NCBI RefSeq assembly: GCF_900129685.1
Contig: NZ_FQWM01000006.1
Span: 166,001-230,000, forward strand
Reading direction: 5' to 3'
Origin: Cognatishimia maritima
Lineage (GTDB): Bacteria > Pseudomonadota > Alphaproteobacteria > Rhodobacterales > Rhodobacteraceae
DNA: 64,000 bases
Below the pieces are notes generated by a model, which ran no database searches, was not told the origin of the DNA, and saw only the letters and a program-made list of their open reading frames with translations. The position numbers were made by a program, and so were the translations under genes. The stretch's first letter is position 1; every line of letters begins with the position of its first letter. Below, in pieces: positions 1-9,830 of this stretch.

Positions 1-1106
1 CTTTCGATTTTGCGACCGCCGCCCAGATCGACAACCACAAGACCAAGCGCCTGACCGTCGATTTCTGCAACATAGCCCGCTTCTGGCGCGGCGACTTCTT
101 GAATGACCGGCGCCTCTGGTAGGAAGCGTTGCCAGTTTTCAGCAAAAGCGACTGGTCCGCCCTGCGCGTAAACCATTTTGCCAAAGGCCTCTGCCGCGCG
201 GCCAGAGGATATGGCATCAGCAATCATCGCGCACCCTTCGTCTGGGTCTTTGGCAATCCGCGCGTCCGCCAACAGTGCACCACCCAGCGCGTAGGTTAGG
301 TCGCGCAAGGGTCCTTCGCGCCCCTCGCATAGAACGCCCATAACCTCACTGATCTCCAGGGCATTTCCCAAGGCCGGGGCCAAAGGCGCGCTCATATCAG
401 AGATCACCGCGGAGGTCGGACACCCGGCCAAATTGGCGGTGCCCACAAGGGATTGCGCCAAGGCGCGGGCGTCATCCAGCGATTTCATAAAGGCTCCGCT
501 GCCGACCTTTACGTCTAACACCAATTGCTCCAGCCCTGCCGCCAGTTTTTTGGACAGAATCGATGCGGTAATCAGGTCGAGGCTTTCGACGGTCGATGTC
601 ACATCGCGTATCGCGTAAAGGCGTTTGTCTGCGGGGGCAATGTTGGCCGAGGCGCTGACAATCGCTGCGCCTGCGTCGTGTAACACAGCCCGGAACCGCG
701 CTTCTTCCAGATCAACACGCAAGCCTGGGATGCTTTCCAGTTTATCCAACGTCCCGCCCGTATGCCCCAGACCGCGGCCCGAAATCATGGGCACATAGGC
801 CCCGCAGGCCGCCAGCGCAGGTGCCAAGACCAAGGACACACAATCGCCGACACCACCAGTCGAATGCTTGTCAACGACCGGGCCGTCACACTCCCATGTA
901 AGGCAATCACCGCTGTCGCGCATCGCCAGCGTCAGATCAGCCCGAGCGGTTTCGCTCAGACCGTTCAAACAAATCGCCATGGCAAAAGCGCCAGCCTGTG
1001 CATCACTGACGGAATGGTCAGCCAGCCCTTTTGCGAACCACGTCAGCGCCTCTTGAGACGGGGAATGCCCTGCCCTGAGGTCAGCAATGACCGAGCGTGC
1101 ATCCAT
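1..1106 (-). CDS. deoA: Thymidine phosphorylase, 3' end cut by window edge
   Basis: Phosphorolysis of thymidine or deoxyuridine to base and deoxyribose-1-phosphate in cytoplasmic pyrimidine salvage. About 368 N-terminal residues are visible; the family is usually near 435 residues, so the C-terminal part lies beyond the left edge. The signature segment KHSTGGVGD is present, followed by a glycine-rich stretch (SGRGLGHTGGT) and DVKVGSGAFM, all typical of the pyrimidine phosphorylase fold. The ATG overlaps the TAA of cdd as TAATG, so the two genes are translationally coupled in a leftward salvage operon. The name is secure; preference for thymidine over uridine is inferred from the family. Confidence 0.93.
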   Translation of the reverse strand, partial: MDARSVIADLRAGHSPSQEALTWFAKGLADHSVSDAQAGAFAMAICLNGLSETARADLTLAMRDSGDCLTWECDGPVVDKHSTGGVGDCVSLVLAPALAACGAYVPMISGRGLGHTGGTLDKLESIPGLRVDLEEARFRAVLHDAGAAIVSASANIAPADKRLYAIRDVTSTVESLDLITASILSKKLAAGLEQLVLDVKVGSGAFMKSLDDARALAQSLVGTANLAGCPTSAVISDMSAPLAPALGNALEISEVMGVLCEGREGPLRDLTYALGGALLADARIAKDPDEGCAMIADAISSGRAAEAFGKMVYAQGGPVAFAENWQRFLPEAPVIQEVAAPEAGYVAEIDGQALGLVVVDLGGGRKIE

Positions 1107-1501
1107 TAGCTGTTCCCCAAATGCTCTTCTGTAAAGGCACCGGGCATCAGGTCCGCAAGCGTCATTGATTGTTCGATGCCCGACGTGGTCGCCATCGTGA
1201 CAACCACATCTCCTGCGCCGAATTCGATCAGCTTTTGACGGCACCCGCCACAGGGCGACACGGGCAAAGGCGCATCGGCGACAACGTAGACCTCTGTCAG
1301 CTTGGTCTCTCCACCAGCGACCATTGCTGCAATGGCACCTGCCTCAGCGCAGGTCCCTTCTGGATAGGCCACGTTTTCGACATTACAGCCGACAAAGACA
1401 TCTCCGCTTTGGGACTTGATCGCGGCCCCCACTTTGAAGTTGGAATACGGGGCATAGGCTTTGTCACGCACGGCAAACGCCTTGTCCTTCAAACTCATCA
1501 C
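1106..1501 (-). CDS. cdd: Cytidine deaminase
   Basis: Zinc enzyme converting cytidine or deoxycytidine to uridine or deoxyuridine, which then feeds the downstream phosphorylase. 131 residues, the usual length of the short homotetrameric form. Zinc and proton-shuttle residues are visible as CAEAGAI (Cys-Ala-Glu) and PCGGCRQ (Pro-Cys-x-x-Cys); the substrate-binding segment is NVENVAYPEGT. The start is ATG ATG at the 5' end, so the second Met could be the real start. It is the first gene of a leftward pair with deoA. Confidence 0.95.
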   Translation of the reverse strand: MMSLKDKAFAVRDKAYAPYSNFKVGAAIKSQSGDVFVGCNVENVAYPEGTCAEAGAIAAMVAGGETKLTEVYVVADAPLPVSPCGGCRQKLIEFGAGDVVVTMATTSGIEQSMTLADLMPGAFTEEHLGNS

Positions 1502-1710
1502 ACCTTCCCTCTTCCTGCCTTGCCTATAATTGGTCGCGAACCCAGAACTTTAACCTGTCGGTCAAAAACAGCAACCGTTGACAGTTCGTCGCATATGGCA
1601 AAACACTGGTGTCGAACGGTTCGAGATGCAAGCGAAAGCCTGAGGCAAGACGCCGCTTTCACAGGTTTGAGAAATTAGTTTAAGGCTAAACAAAATTTAG
1701 GGAGGGCCGC

Positions 1711-3990
1711 GTGAGCGACACATCAAATGACCCGCAACGTCAGGCAGCGCTTGCCTACCATGAGTTTCCGAAGCCCGGAAAACTGGAAATTCGCGCGACC
1801 AAACCCCTCGCGAACGGGCGGGATCTTTCACGCGCCTATTCCCCCGGTGTCGCTGAGGCCTGCCTAGAAATCAAAGCTGATGAAGCCAATGCCAGCCGCT
1901 ATACCGCGCGGGGAAATTTGGTTGCCGTTGTGTCTAACGGCAGCGCCGTCCTTGGTCTGGGCAATATTGGCGCGCTGGCCTCCAAGCCAGTGATGGAGGG
2001 CAAGGCCGTTCTATTCAAGAACTTTGCCAATATCGATTGCTTTGACATCGAAGTCGACGAAAGCGACCCTGAGAAACTGGCAGATATCGTCTGCGCGTTA
2101 GGACCGACCTTTGGGGCGATCAACCTTGAAGACATCAAGGCGCCGGATTGTTTTATTGTCGAAGACATCTGCCGCAAACGCATGAATATCCCGGTTTTCC
2201 ACGATGACCAGCACGGCACCGCGATTGTTGTTGGCGCGGCAGCGACCAATGCCTTGCGGGTTGCGGGCAAATCTTTTGAGGATATCAAGATCGTCTCAAC
2301 CGGCGGCGGCGCTGCTGGCATCGCCTGCTTGAATATGCTGCTGAAACTGGGTGTGAAACGCGAAAACGTTTGGCTTTGCGACATTCATGGGTTGGTCTAC
2401 GAAGGCCGGACCGAAGACATGAACCCGCAAAAGGCGGCTTTTGCGCAGAAATCCGATCTGCGCGCTTTGGACGACGTGATCGACGGTGCGGACCTCTTCC
2501 TTGGCCTGTCCGGGCCGCGCGTTCTGAAGCCAGAGATGGTGGCTAAAATGGCGGCACGCCCCATCATCTTTGCCCTTGCGAACCCAACACCGGAAATCAT
2601 GCCGGACCTTGCGCGCGAGGTCGCTCCTGACGCGATCATCGCGACGGGCCGCAGCGATTTTCCCAATCAGGTCAACAACGTACTGTGCTTCCCCTTCATT
2701 TTCCGCGGGGCATTGGATGTCGGCGCGACCGAAATCAACGACTCGATGAAAATCGCCTGCGTTGAAGGCATTGCCGAACTTGCGCGCGCGACGACCTCTG
2801 CCGAGGCTGCAGCCGCCTATCAAGGCGAAGAGCTGACCTTTGGCGCGGACTACCTGATCCCGAAACCTTTTGATCCGCGCCTTGTGGGTGTCGTTTCTGC
2901 CGCTGTCGCAAAAGCCGCGATGGAAAGCGGTGTCGCGACCCGGCCTATTGATGATCTTGAAGATTATGTTGAACGGCTGAACCAGTCGGTCTTTAAGTCC
3001 GCCCTGCTCATGCGCCCAGTGTTTGAAGCGGCGCGCACGGCCTCCCGGAAAATCGTCTTCTCGGAAGGTGAAGATGAACGCGTCCTGCGCGCGGCGCAGG
3101 CCATTTTGGAAGAAACGACAGAGAAGCCCATCCTGATTGGCCGTCCCGAGGTGGTTGAGCGCAGATGTGAACGTTTGGGGCTTACCATCCGCCCGGGCAG
3201 CGACTTTGACATTGTGAACCCAGAAAACGACCCGCGTTATCGGGATTATTGGGAGACCTACCACAGCATCACAGCGCGCAAAGGGGTAACCCCGGATATT
3301 GCCCGCGCCATCATGCGCACCAACACAACGGCGATTGGTGCAGTCATGGTGCATCGCGGTGAGGCCGATAGCCTGATCTGCGGCGCGTTCGGCGAATTCC
3401 GCTGGCATCTGGATTACGTCAATCAGGTGCTAGGCGATGAAACCCATTCCCCCCATGGTGCTCTGTCGCTGATGATCATGGAAGACGGGCCATTGTTCAT
3501 CGCGGACACCCACGTCTGGTCCCTGCCGACGCCCGAGAATCTGGCCATGGTGGCCCAGGGGGCCGCACGTCACGCACGCCGTTTCGGCGTTGAGCCTCGG
3601 ATCGCTTTCTGTTCGCAATCTCAGTTCGGCAACCAGCGCGAAGGGTCTGGCAAACGACTACGCGAGGCAATTGCACTGCTTGATCGCCTGGAAACGAACT
3701 TTGAATACGAAGGCGAGATGAACGTTGATGCAGCGCTCGACCCAGAAATTTGTGCGCGCCTTTTGCCTGACAGCCGGCTCAGCGGGCCAGCGAATGTCTT
3801 GATCTTCGGTCATGCAGATGCTGCGTCTGCGACCCGCAATATCCTAAAATCAAAAGCGGGCGCCATTGCGGTTGGACCGATCCTAATGGGCATGGGCAAC
3901 CGAGCGCATATTGTGACGCCATCCATCACCGCGCGCGGGCTTTTGAACATGGCCGCAATCGCAGGTACACCCGTGGATCACTACGGCTGA
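1711..3990 (+). CDS. maeB: NADP-type malic enzyme with phosphotransacetylase-like C-terminal domain
   Basis: Oxidative decarboxylation of malate to pyruvate, an anaplerotic and NADPH-yielding step. 759 residues, the standard length of the hybrid MaeB class. The malic enzyme half (about 1-430) has SPGVAEACL, VFHDDQHGTA and the nucleotide-binding STGGGAAGIA; the C-terminal 330 residues resemble phosphate acetyltransferase, a domain that in this class is regulatory and responds to acetyl-CoA. The start is GTG at 1711, with a GGGAGGG Shine-Dalgarno five bases upstream. It is a single-gene unit followed by a clear terminator. Confidence 0.95.
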   Translation: MSDTSNDPQRQAALAYHEFPKPGKLEIRATKPLANGRDLSRAYSPGVAEACLEIKADEANASRYTARGNLVAVVSNGSAVLGLGNIGALASKPVMEGKAVLFKNFANIDCFDIEVDESDPEKLADIVCALGPTFGAINLEDIKAPDCFIVEDICRKRMNIPVFHDDQHGTAIVVGAAATNALRVAGKSFEDIKIVSTGGGAAGIACLNMLLKLGVKRENVWLCDIHGLVYEGRTEDMNPQKAAFAQKSDLRALDDVIDGADLFLGLSGPRVLKPEMVAKMAARPIIFALANPTPEIMPDLAREVAPDAIIATGRSDFPNQVNNVLCFPFIFRGALDVGATEINDSMKIACVEGIAELARATTSAEAAAAYQGEELTFGADYLIPKPFDPRLVGVVSAAVAKAAMESGVATRPIDDLEDYVERLNQSVFKSALLMRPVFEAARTASRKIVFSEGEDERVLRAAQAILEETTEKPILIGRPEVVERRCERLGLTIRPGSDFDIVNPENDPRYRDYWETYHSITARKGVTPDIARAIMRTNTTAIGAVMVHRGEADSLICGAFGEFRWHLDYVNQVLGDETHSPHGALSLMIMEDGPLFIADTHVWSLPTPENLAMVAQGAARHARRFGVEPRIAFCSQSQFGNQREGSGKRLREAIALLDRLETNFEYEGEMNVDAALDPEICARLLPDSRLSGPANVLIFGHADAASATRNILKSKAGAIAVGPILMGMGNRAHIVTPSITARGLLNMAAIAGTPVDHYG

Positions 3991-4013
3991 TTTTGTGACA
4001 AAACCGAGGTAAA

Positions 4014-4051
4014 TTTACACATCCCGCTCAAGGGGTGTGTAAACATTTTTT
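4014..4051 (+). terminator. Rho-independent terminator after maeB
   Basis: A 12-bp inverted repeat (TTTACACATCCC and GGGGTGTGTAAA, one wobble pair) encloses a 6-base loop and is followed by CA and six T residues. It starts 24 bases after the maeB stop codon. Confidence 0.8.
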
Positions 4052-4219
4052 CCATATATTTCATAATCCTATATCCAAATATTCACATAATTACTCTAAA
4101 ATTTACAATCCATTTCAGCGCTAACAGAAAATTTCCTGACAAAGCTGACGCCCTTCCTATGCCAAATTCTTTACAGCATAGAGCCGTGCCCACTAGGCTT
4201 GCGCTAGGGAGAAGACAAC

Positions 4220-6112
4220 ATGCCATATCAAGACGTTTACGATGCCTGGAAAGCGGATCCAGAAGCATTTTGGATGCAGGCCGCCGCTGCCATTGACTGG
4301 GACACGCCGCCGACCAAAGCGCTGACTGACAAAGGCGACGGGCTGTTTGAATGGTTCGCCGACGGCACCGTCAACACGTGTTGGAACGCGGTTGACCGAC
4401 ATGTTGAGGCCGGACGCGGCGACGCTGTTGCAATCATCTATGACAGCCCAATCTCTGGCGCAAAGTGCGAGATCACTTTCTCTGATCTTAAAACACGCGT
4501 CGCAAACCTTGCCGGCGCGCTGCGGGCGCAGGGCGTGGAAAAAGGCGACCGCGTTCTGATTTATATGCCAATGATCCCTGAAGCTTTGGAAGCAATGCTC
4601 GCTTGCGGTCGGATTGGTGCGATCCATTCGGTGGTCTTTGGTGGATTTGCCGCCAATGAACTTGCAGTGCGCATCGATGACGCGACCCCCAAGGCAGTGA
4701 TCGCAGCCTCTTGCGGCCTCGAACCGGGGCGCATTGTAGAATACAAGCCGCTTCTGGATGCCGCGATAGAGACCGCAACCCACAACCCCGAATTCTGCGT
4801 GATCCTACAACGCGACCAACAAACAGCCCCGATGATCGAAGGACACGACTTTGATTATCACGGGTTTCAGGAGGGCGTGACGCCCGCCGACTGCCTCCCT
4901 GTCGAGGGCAATCACCCCTCCTACATTCTCTACACTTCGGGCACGACAGGCCAGCCCAAAGGTGTTGTCCGCCACACAGCAGGTCAGCTTGTGGCCCTGA
5001 ACTGGACAATGGAGGCAATCTATAACGTCAAACCGGGTGATGTGTTCTGGGCGGCGTCTGACGTGGGTTGGGTCGTGGGGCATTCCTACATTTGCTATGG
5101 CCCGCTGATTCACGGCAACACGACGATTGTGTTCGAAGGCAAGCCGGTCGGCACGCCCGACGCAGGCACCTTCTGGCGCGTGATCTCCGAGCACAAGGTG
5201 ACGTCGTTCTTTACGGCCCCTACTGCCCTTCGTGCGGTCAAACGTGAAGACCCGGCAGGGGAATTGATCAAGAATTATGACCTCAGCAGCCTGAAACAGA
5301 TCTACCTTGCGGGCGAACGGGCTGACCCTGACACGATCACCTGGGCGCAAACCCATCTGAACGTCCCCGTGATTGACCATTGGTGGCAAACCGAAACCGG
5401 CTGGGCGATTGCGGCCAACCCGCTGGGCCTCGAGGAATTGCCCGTCAAACTTGGCTCCCCTGCCAAACCGATGCCCGGCTACGACGTTGTCATTCTTGGC
5501 GAAGACGGCCATCCCGTGCCAGACGGGGACCTCGGTGCCATCGCCATAAAGCTGCCCCTGCCTCCGGGCACGTTACCCACGCTGTGGAACGCTGAAGAGC
5601 GGTTCAAATCAGCCTATCTCACCGCCTTTCCCGGCTACTACGAGACTGGCGATGCGGGGATGAAAGACAAAGACGGTTACCTTTACATCATGGCGCGCAC
5701 CGATGACGTGATAAACGTCGCCGGTCACCGCCTGTCTACGGGCGCGATGGAAGAGGTCTTGGCCAGCCACCCGGATGTTGCCGAATGCGCTGTCATCGGC
5801 GCCTCTGACGCTTTGAAGGGGCAAACACCGGTCGGTTTCCTTTGTCTAAACGCAGGCTGCGACCGCCCAGCAGAGGACATCGTGAAAGAAGTGGTCACGC
5901 AGGTCCGCACCCAAATCGGTCCGGTCGCGGCTTTCAAGAAAGCCGTGGTGGTCAACCGGTTACCCAAAACACGGTCGGGAAAGATATTGCGTGGCACCAT
6001 GGTGTCGATTGCAGATGGGAAAAACTGGAAAATGCCAGCCACGATCGACGATCCCGCGGTTTTAGATGAGATTGCAACAGCGCTTAAAACGATTGGATAC
6101 GCCAACGCTTAG
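4220..6112 (+). CDS. prpE: Propionyl-CoA synthetase (acyl-CoA ligase)
   Basis: ATP-dependent activation of propionate to propionyl-CoA through an acyl-adenylate. 630 residues, the normal length. Adenylate-forming motifs in order: YTSGTTGQPKG (A3), WWQTETGW (A5), YYETGDAG (A7), GHRLSTG (A8) and PKTRSGKI (A10, with the catalytic Lys). It resembles the PrpE branch more than acetyl-CoA synthetase, beginning MPYQDVYDAW. In Ruegeria a PrpE also activates acrylate to acrylyl-CoA (established for that genus); with acuI at 61 kb this raises a similar role here, which is inference. The Shine-Dalgarno is GGGAGAAG, and an AT-rich promoter-like region precedes it. It stands alone. Confidence 0.9.
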   Translation: MPYQDVYDAWKADPEAFWMQAAAAIDWDTPPTKALTDKGDGLFEWFADGTVNTCWNAVDRHVEAGRGDAVAIIYDSPISGAKCEITFSDLKTRVANLAGALRAQGVEKGDRVLIYMPMIPEALEAMLACGRIGAIHSVVFGGFAANELAVRIDDATPKAVIAASCGLEPGRIVEYKPLLDAAIETATHNPEFCVILQRDQQTAPMIEGHDFDYHGFQEGVTPADCLPVEGNHPSYILYTSGTTGQPKGVVRHTAGQLVALNWTMEAIYNVKPGDVFWAASDVGWVVGHSYICYGPLIHGNTTIVFEGKPVGTPDAGTFWRVISEHKVTSFFTAPTALRAVKREDPAGELIKNYDLSSLKQIYLAGERADPDTITWAQTHLNVPVIDHWWQTETGWAIAANPLGLEELPVKLGSPAKPMPGYDVVILGEDGHPVPDGDLGAIAIKLPLPPGTLPTLWNAEERFKSAYLTAFPGYYETGDAGMKDKDGYLYIMARTDDVINVAGHRLSTGAMEEVLASHPDVAECAVIGASDALKGQTPVGFLCLNAGCDRPAEDIVKEVVTQVRTQIGPVAAFKKAVVVNRLPKTRSGKILRGTMVSIADGKNWKMPATIDDPAVLDEIATALKTIGYANA

Positions 6113-6271
6113 CCTTTGACATCGCCGCCCAAGCATGCCATCACAGCCGCGCACGAAGTGCCTTCTATCGTTTACCTGTCTTAGCCTATGGCGACCCACG
6201 CATTCGATTTCTGCACAGACGCCAAGGACCCGTCGCACGTCGCGAGCGGGCAATATTTAAGGAGAACGGTA

Positions 6272-6478
6272 ATGCCTACAGGTACCGTGAAATGGTTTAA
6301 CACTGACAAAGGCTACGGCTTTATTGCACCAGAAGATGGCGGCAAAGATGTATTCGTACACATCCGCGCGGTCCAAGACTCTGGCCTTCAAGGTCTGGCT
6401 GACAATCAAAAAGTCACCTACGAACTGCAATCCGGCCGTGACGGCCGCGAAAGCGCAGGCAGCCTCGAACTGGCATAA
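6272..6478 (+). CDS. Cold-shock domain protein
   Basis: Small single-domain RNA-binding protein, 68 residues, OB fold. RNP1 (KGYGFIAPE) and RNP2 (VFVHI) are both present, preceded by the canonical GTVKWFN strand. These proteins melt RNA secondary structure in the cytoplasm. The ATG at 6272 is chosen because a strong AAGGAG lies six bases upstream and the protein then starts MPTGTVKWFN; a longer upstream reading frame has no family support. A strong terminator follows, so this is monocistronic. Which csp paralogue it is cannot be said. Confidence 0.95.
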   Translation: MPTGTVKWFNTDKGYGFIAPEDGGKDVFVHIRAVQDSGLQGLADNQKVTYELQSGRDGRESAGSLELA

Positions 6479-6507
6479 GCCAGATTGAGATCTGACATTT
6501 GATTAGG

Positions 6508-6535
6508 ACGGGCGCTTTTGCGCCCGTTTTTCTTT
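6508..6535 (+). terminator. Rho-independent terminator after the cold-shock gene
   Basis: An 8-bp perfect stem (ACGGGCGC / GCGCCCGT) with a TTTT loop is followed by a T-rich tract. It also sits just beyond the 3' end of the convergent NAD kinase gene. Confidence 0.9.
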
Positions 6536-6537
6536 GC

Positions 6538-7299
6538 TCAGACGAATTGTTCGCGGATCAGCCGTTCTTCCAACCCATGCCCCGGATCAAATAGGATACG
6601 ATGGGCGACGGCGGGTTCTGACCGGACCTCGACAGAGACAACATCGCGCACGGAACGGCTATCGGCATCGGCCATCACAGGTCGTTTTTGCGGATTCATC
6701 ACTTCAAACCGCACAACAGAGCTTTTGCGCACCAAGGCACCGCGCCAACGTCGCGGCCGGAAGGGCGCAATCGCCGTCAACGCAAGCACATCCGAGCCTA
6801 TTGGCAGGATTGGCCCATGGGCAGAGTAGTTATACGCCGTTGATCCTGCCGGTGTGGACAGCAAGGCCCCGTCACACACCAGTTCATCCAAGCGCAACCG
6901 CTCATCAATCCAGATGCGCAGCTTTGCAGCCTGTGGCCCCTGCCGCAGCATCGAGACTTCATTGATCGCAAGCGCCTCGTGAATGTCGCCGCTGGCAGTT
7001 GTTGCGCGCATCGACAGCGGGTTGATCTCTTCTTCTTCCGCCAGCGCCAGACGATCCAGCAGGTCGTCCTCGTGATATTCGTTCATCAAGAAGCCAACTG
7101 TTCCGCGGTTCATGCCATAGACCGGCGCATCTAGGTCCTGCGTGCTGTGCAGGGTCTGCAGCATAAATCCATCCCCGCCAAGCGCGACGATGACCTCGGC
7201 CTCTTCGGGATCACAGGTGCCATAGCGGGCAATCAAGGCGTCGCGACCGGACTGCGCGAGGGGCGCGTCGGACGCGAGAAAGGCGATTCTCTGAGCCAT
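6538..7299 (-). CDS. nadK: NAD kinase
   Basis: ATP-dependent phosphorylation of NAD to NADP. 253 residues from the chosen ATG, typical of the short alphaproteobacterial form. Motifs: ALGGDGFML (the GGDG phosphate-binding and catalytic motif), GMNRGTVGFLMN, NEVSM and the glycine/threonine-rich STPAGSTAYNYSA that binds NAD. The start at 7299 gives MAQRIAFLAS, which aligns with family N-termini; an in-frame Met further upstream adds a segment with no family support. It is divergent from glyA and convergent with the cold-shock gene. Confidence 0.93.
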   Translation of the reverse strand: MAQRIAFLASDAPLAQSGRDALIARYGTCDPEEAEVIVALGGDGFMLQTLHSTQDLDAPVYGMNRGTVGFLMNEYHEDDLLDRLALAEEEEINPLSMRATTASGDIHEALAINEVSMLRQGPQAAKLRIWIDERLRLDELVCDGALLSTPAGSTAYNYSAHGPILPIGSDVLALTAIAPFRPRRWRGALVRKSSVVRFEVMNPQKRPVMADADSRSVRDVVSVEVRSEPAVAHRILFDPGHGLEERLIREQFV

Positions 7300-7429
7300 T
7301 GTTCTGCTGCGATTCCTGTTTCCAAAGACCGTCATGTGGTTCCGAAAGAAACACAAGTTTACCCATTAAGCCAGTCTTGCCGCTCTGAATGGCAATCATG
7401 CCGCATTCTGTCCTTCCCCACCCATGAAG

Positions 7430-7443
7430 TTTCCTATAGGAAA
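7430..7443. promoter_or_regulatory. 14-bp perfect palindrome upstream of glyA
   Basis: TTTCCTATAGGAAA is fully self-complementary and lies 33 bases before the glyA start; its centre (TATAGG) could also serve as a -10 element. It may be an operator. No regulator is identifiable from the window. Confidence 0.35.
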
Positions 7444-7476
7444 TCGCGCAATTGACCTTAATTGGAGTCGCCTAAC

Positions 7477-8772
7477 ATGACCGCCACCACCCGTGACGCT
7501 GGATTTTTCACTGAATCCCTTGCCAGCCGTGATCCAGAGCTGTTTGGCTCTATCACCGATGAACTGGGCCGCCAGCGCGACGAGATCGAGCTGATTGCCT
7601 CGGAAAACATTGTGTCTGCAGCCGTGATGGAGGCACAGGGATCTGTACTGACCAACAAATATGCAGAAGGCTATCCAGGTCGTCGTTACTATGGCGGTTG
7701 CCAATATGTGGATGTGGCGGAAAACCTGGCCATCGATCGCGCGAAACAGCTGTTTGGCTGTGAATTCGTGAACGTGCAGCCAAACTCTGGCTCTCAGGCT
7801 AACCAAGGTGCGTTTAATGCGCTGATAAAACCGGGCGACACCATTCTGGGCATGAACCTTGCCTCCGGTGGTCACCTGACCCACGGCGCAGCACCAAACC
7901 AATCCGGCAAGTGGTTCAACGCCGTCCAATACGGTGTGCGTAAGCAAGACCAGTTGATTGACTATGACGAAGTGCAAGCACTGGCGACCGAGCATCAGCC
8001 AAAGCTGATCATCGCAGGTGGTTCCGCGATCCCACGCCAGATCGACTTTGCGAAATTCCGCGAAATTGCTGATTCCGTTGGCGCGTACCTGATGGTTGAC
8101 ATGGCGCACTTCGCGGGTCTGGTTGCGGCGGGCGAGCACCCTTCCCCATTCCCGTATGCAGACGTGGCGACCACAACCACGCACAAAACCCTGCGCGGCC
8201 CTCGTGGCGGCATGATCCTGACCAACAACGCCGATATCGCGAAGAAAGTGAACTCTGCGATCTTCCCCGGCATCCAAGGCGGCCCGCTGATGCACGTCAT
8301 TGCAGCCAAAGCCGTGGCTTTTGGAGAAGCGCTGCGTCCAGAATTCAAGACCTACCAAAAGCAAGTCCGCGCAAACGCGGTTGCACTGGCAGATCAATTG
8401 ATGAAGGGCGGTCTGGACATCGTCACCGGCGGCACCGACACGCACGTTATGCTGGTCGACCTGCGCCCCAAAGGCGTGAAAGGCAACGCGACCGAGAAAG
8501 CCTTGGGACGTGCGCATATCACGGCCAACAAAAACGGCATCCCGTTTGACCCAGAAAAACCAATGGTCACATCTGGTCTGCGCCTCGGCACTCCAGCGGG
8601 TACAACCCGCGGTTTCGGCGAGGCCGAGTTCCGCCAGATCGCCGATTGGATTGTCGAAGTGGTCGACGGCCTTGCAGCCAATGGCGAAGAAGGCAATGCC
8701 GAGGTCGAAGCAAAAGTGAAAGCCGAAGTCGCAGAGCTTTGCGCCCGTTTCCCGATGTACGACAACCTCTAA
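7477..8772 (+). CDS. glyA: Serine hydroxymethyltransferase
   Basis: PLP enzyme interconverting serine and glycine with tetrahydrofolate, the main one-carbon source. 431 residues, standard length. The PLP lysine is in [14 protein letters not shown]; the N-terminal [11 protein letters not shown] and the [14 protein letters not shown] segment are invariant in the family. The ATG at 7477 is preceded by GGAG nine bases upstream; a TTG five codons upstream is less likely. A terminator follows the stop. Confidence 0.97.
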   Translation: MTATTRDAGFFTESLASRDPELFGSITDELGRQRDEIELIASENIVSAAVMEAQGSVLTNKYAEGYPGRRYYGGCQYVDVAENLAIDRAKQLFGCEFVNVQPNSGSQANQGAFNALIKPGDTILGMNLASGGHLTHGAAPNQSGKWFNAVQYGVRKQDQLIDYDEVQALATEHQPKLIIAGGSAIPRQIDFAKFREIADSVGAYLMVDMAHFAGLVAAGEHPSPFPYADVATTTTHKTLRGPRGGMILTNNADIAKKVNSAIFPGIQGGPLMHVIAAKAVAFGEALRPEFKTYQKQVRANAVALADQLMKGGLDIVTGGTDTHVMLVDLRPKGVKGNATEKALGRAHITANKNGIPFDPEKPMVTSGLRLGTPAGTTRGFGEAEFRQIADWIVEVVDGLAANGEEGNAEVEAKVKAEVAELCARFPMYDNL

Positions 8773-8793
8773 GTCAAACCCTAAAATAATTCG

Positions 8794-8823
8794 CCGCGCG
8801 TCCCTTAAAGACGCGCGGTTTTC
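8794..8823 (+). terminator. Rho-independent terminator after glyA
   Basis: A 9-bp perfect stem (CCGCGCGTC / GACGCGCGG) with a 7-base loop is followed by TTTTC and more T-rich sequence. Confidence 0.9.
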
Positions 8824-8898
8824 ATTTATTTTGGCATATTTCTGCGCATTTCCGCGCCGCTGCTGGACAGCGAGGCGATTTCCGGTCCATGTAATTCC

Positions 8899-9768
8899 AT
8901 GAAGACAACCACCGATCTAGAGAACGAAATCGGGCATTGGTTTCGTGCCCATCTGCCCCGCCCCGTGATGGAATTCTGCGTGTTCTGGCTGAAACAAGCT
9001 TGGGCAAGTATCTATGCAATTCTCCTTCTGATCGGCATCTATTTCAGTTCGCTGTTCTGGCAAGCGGATTGGCCGCTGGCACGCTATGACGCGCTGGTCC
9101 TATGGGCCGTTGGCTGGCAGATCGTGATGTTGGTCTTCCGGCTGGAAACCCTGCAAGAGGCCAAGGTGATCCTGCTGTTTCACTTGATCGCCACGGTGAT
9201 GGAAGTTTTCAAGGTCAACGCCGGAAGCTGGCACTATCCCGAAGAGGGTCTGCTAAAACTTTGGAATGTGCCTCTGTTCTCCGGGTTTATGTATGCCTCT
9301 GTAGGAAGCTATCTGGCCCGCGTGATCCGATTGTTTGACATCCGCTTCACAAATTACCCGCCGCTTGTCCTGACATTCCTTTTGGCGGCAGCGATCTACA
9401 TCAATTTTTTCGCGCATCATTTCTGGTACGATATCCGTTGGGCGCTTTTTGCCGCGACGATCCTGTTGTTCTTCAAAACGCGCGTCACCTTTCGCATCGC
9501 CCAAACACGCTATTATTGCCCCCTGCCATTCGCTGCTTTTCTGTCCAGCATCTTTATGTGGCTTGCCGAAAACGTCGGGACCTTGTCTGCGACATGGCTC
9601 TACCACGGGCAATCGCCTGACCAGTGGGTCAGCTTTGCCAAACTGGGGTCCTGGTATCTGCTCCTCTATGTTAGCTTTGTTTCTGTGACGCTAGTGATGC
9701 GAGAGGCTCTACGGAGCGACACACGACGCCCCCGGTCCGCGACCGCGACCGCTGCCGCACTTTCATAG
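8899..9768 (+). CDS. DUF817 family integral membrane protein
   Basis: 289 residues with about seven or eight hydrophobic segments, separated by short polar loops (for example residues 34-52, 63-78, 92-108 and 152-172). It matches the pattern of the DUF817 (YoaT-like) family, with conserved aromatic-rich stretches such as GSWHYPEE and SATWLYHGQ. No catalytic function is established for the family and none can be proposed here. The upstream Shine-Dalgarno is weak. It follows the glyA terminator and so has its own promoter. Confidence 0.8.
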   Translation: MKTTTDLENEIGHWFRAHLPRPVMEFCVFWLKQAWASIYAILLLIGIYFSSLFWQADWPLARYDALVLWAVGWQIVMLVFRLETLQEAKVILLFHLIATVMEVFKVNAGSWHYPEEGLLKLWNVPLFSGFMYASVGSYLARVIRLFDIRFTNYPPLVLTFLLAAAIYINFFAHHFWYDIRWALFAATILLFFKTRVTFRIAQTRYYCPLPFAAFLSSIFMWLAENVGTLSATWLYHGQSPDQWVSFAKLGSWYLLLYVSFVSVTLVMREALRSDTRRPRSATATAAALS

Positions 9769-9830
9769 CCACTTCGCAGGGCTTGTCGCTGCTCTCTTGT
9801 CCCTCGTGCGGGCTGTGATACATCAGTCGC

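Noticed and set aside
2296..3408. Long minus-strand frame of 370 codons across maeB
   Set aside because: It is the mirror of a well-supported malic enzyme; its translation is His/Arg-rich with no family resemblance and no ribosome binding site.
7300..7476. Glycine or SAM-type riboswitch upstream of glyA
   Set aside because: No conserved aptamer core could be recognised in the 177 bases between nadK and glyA.
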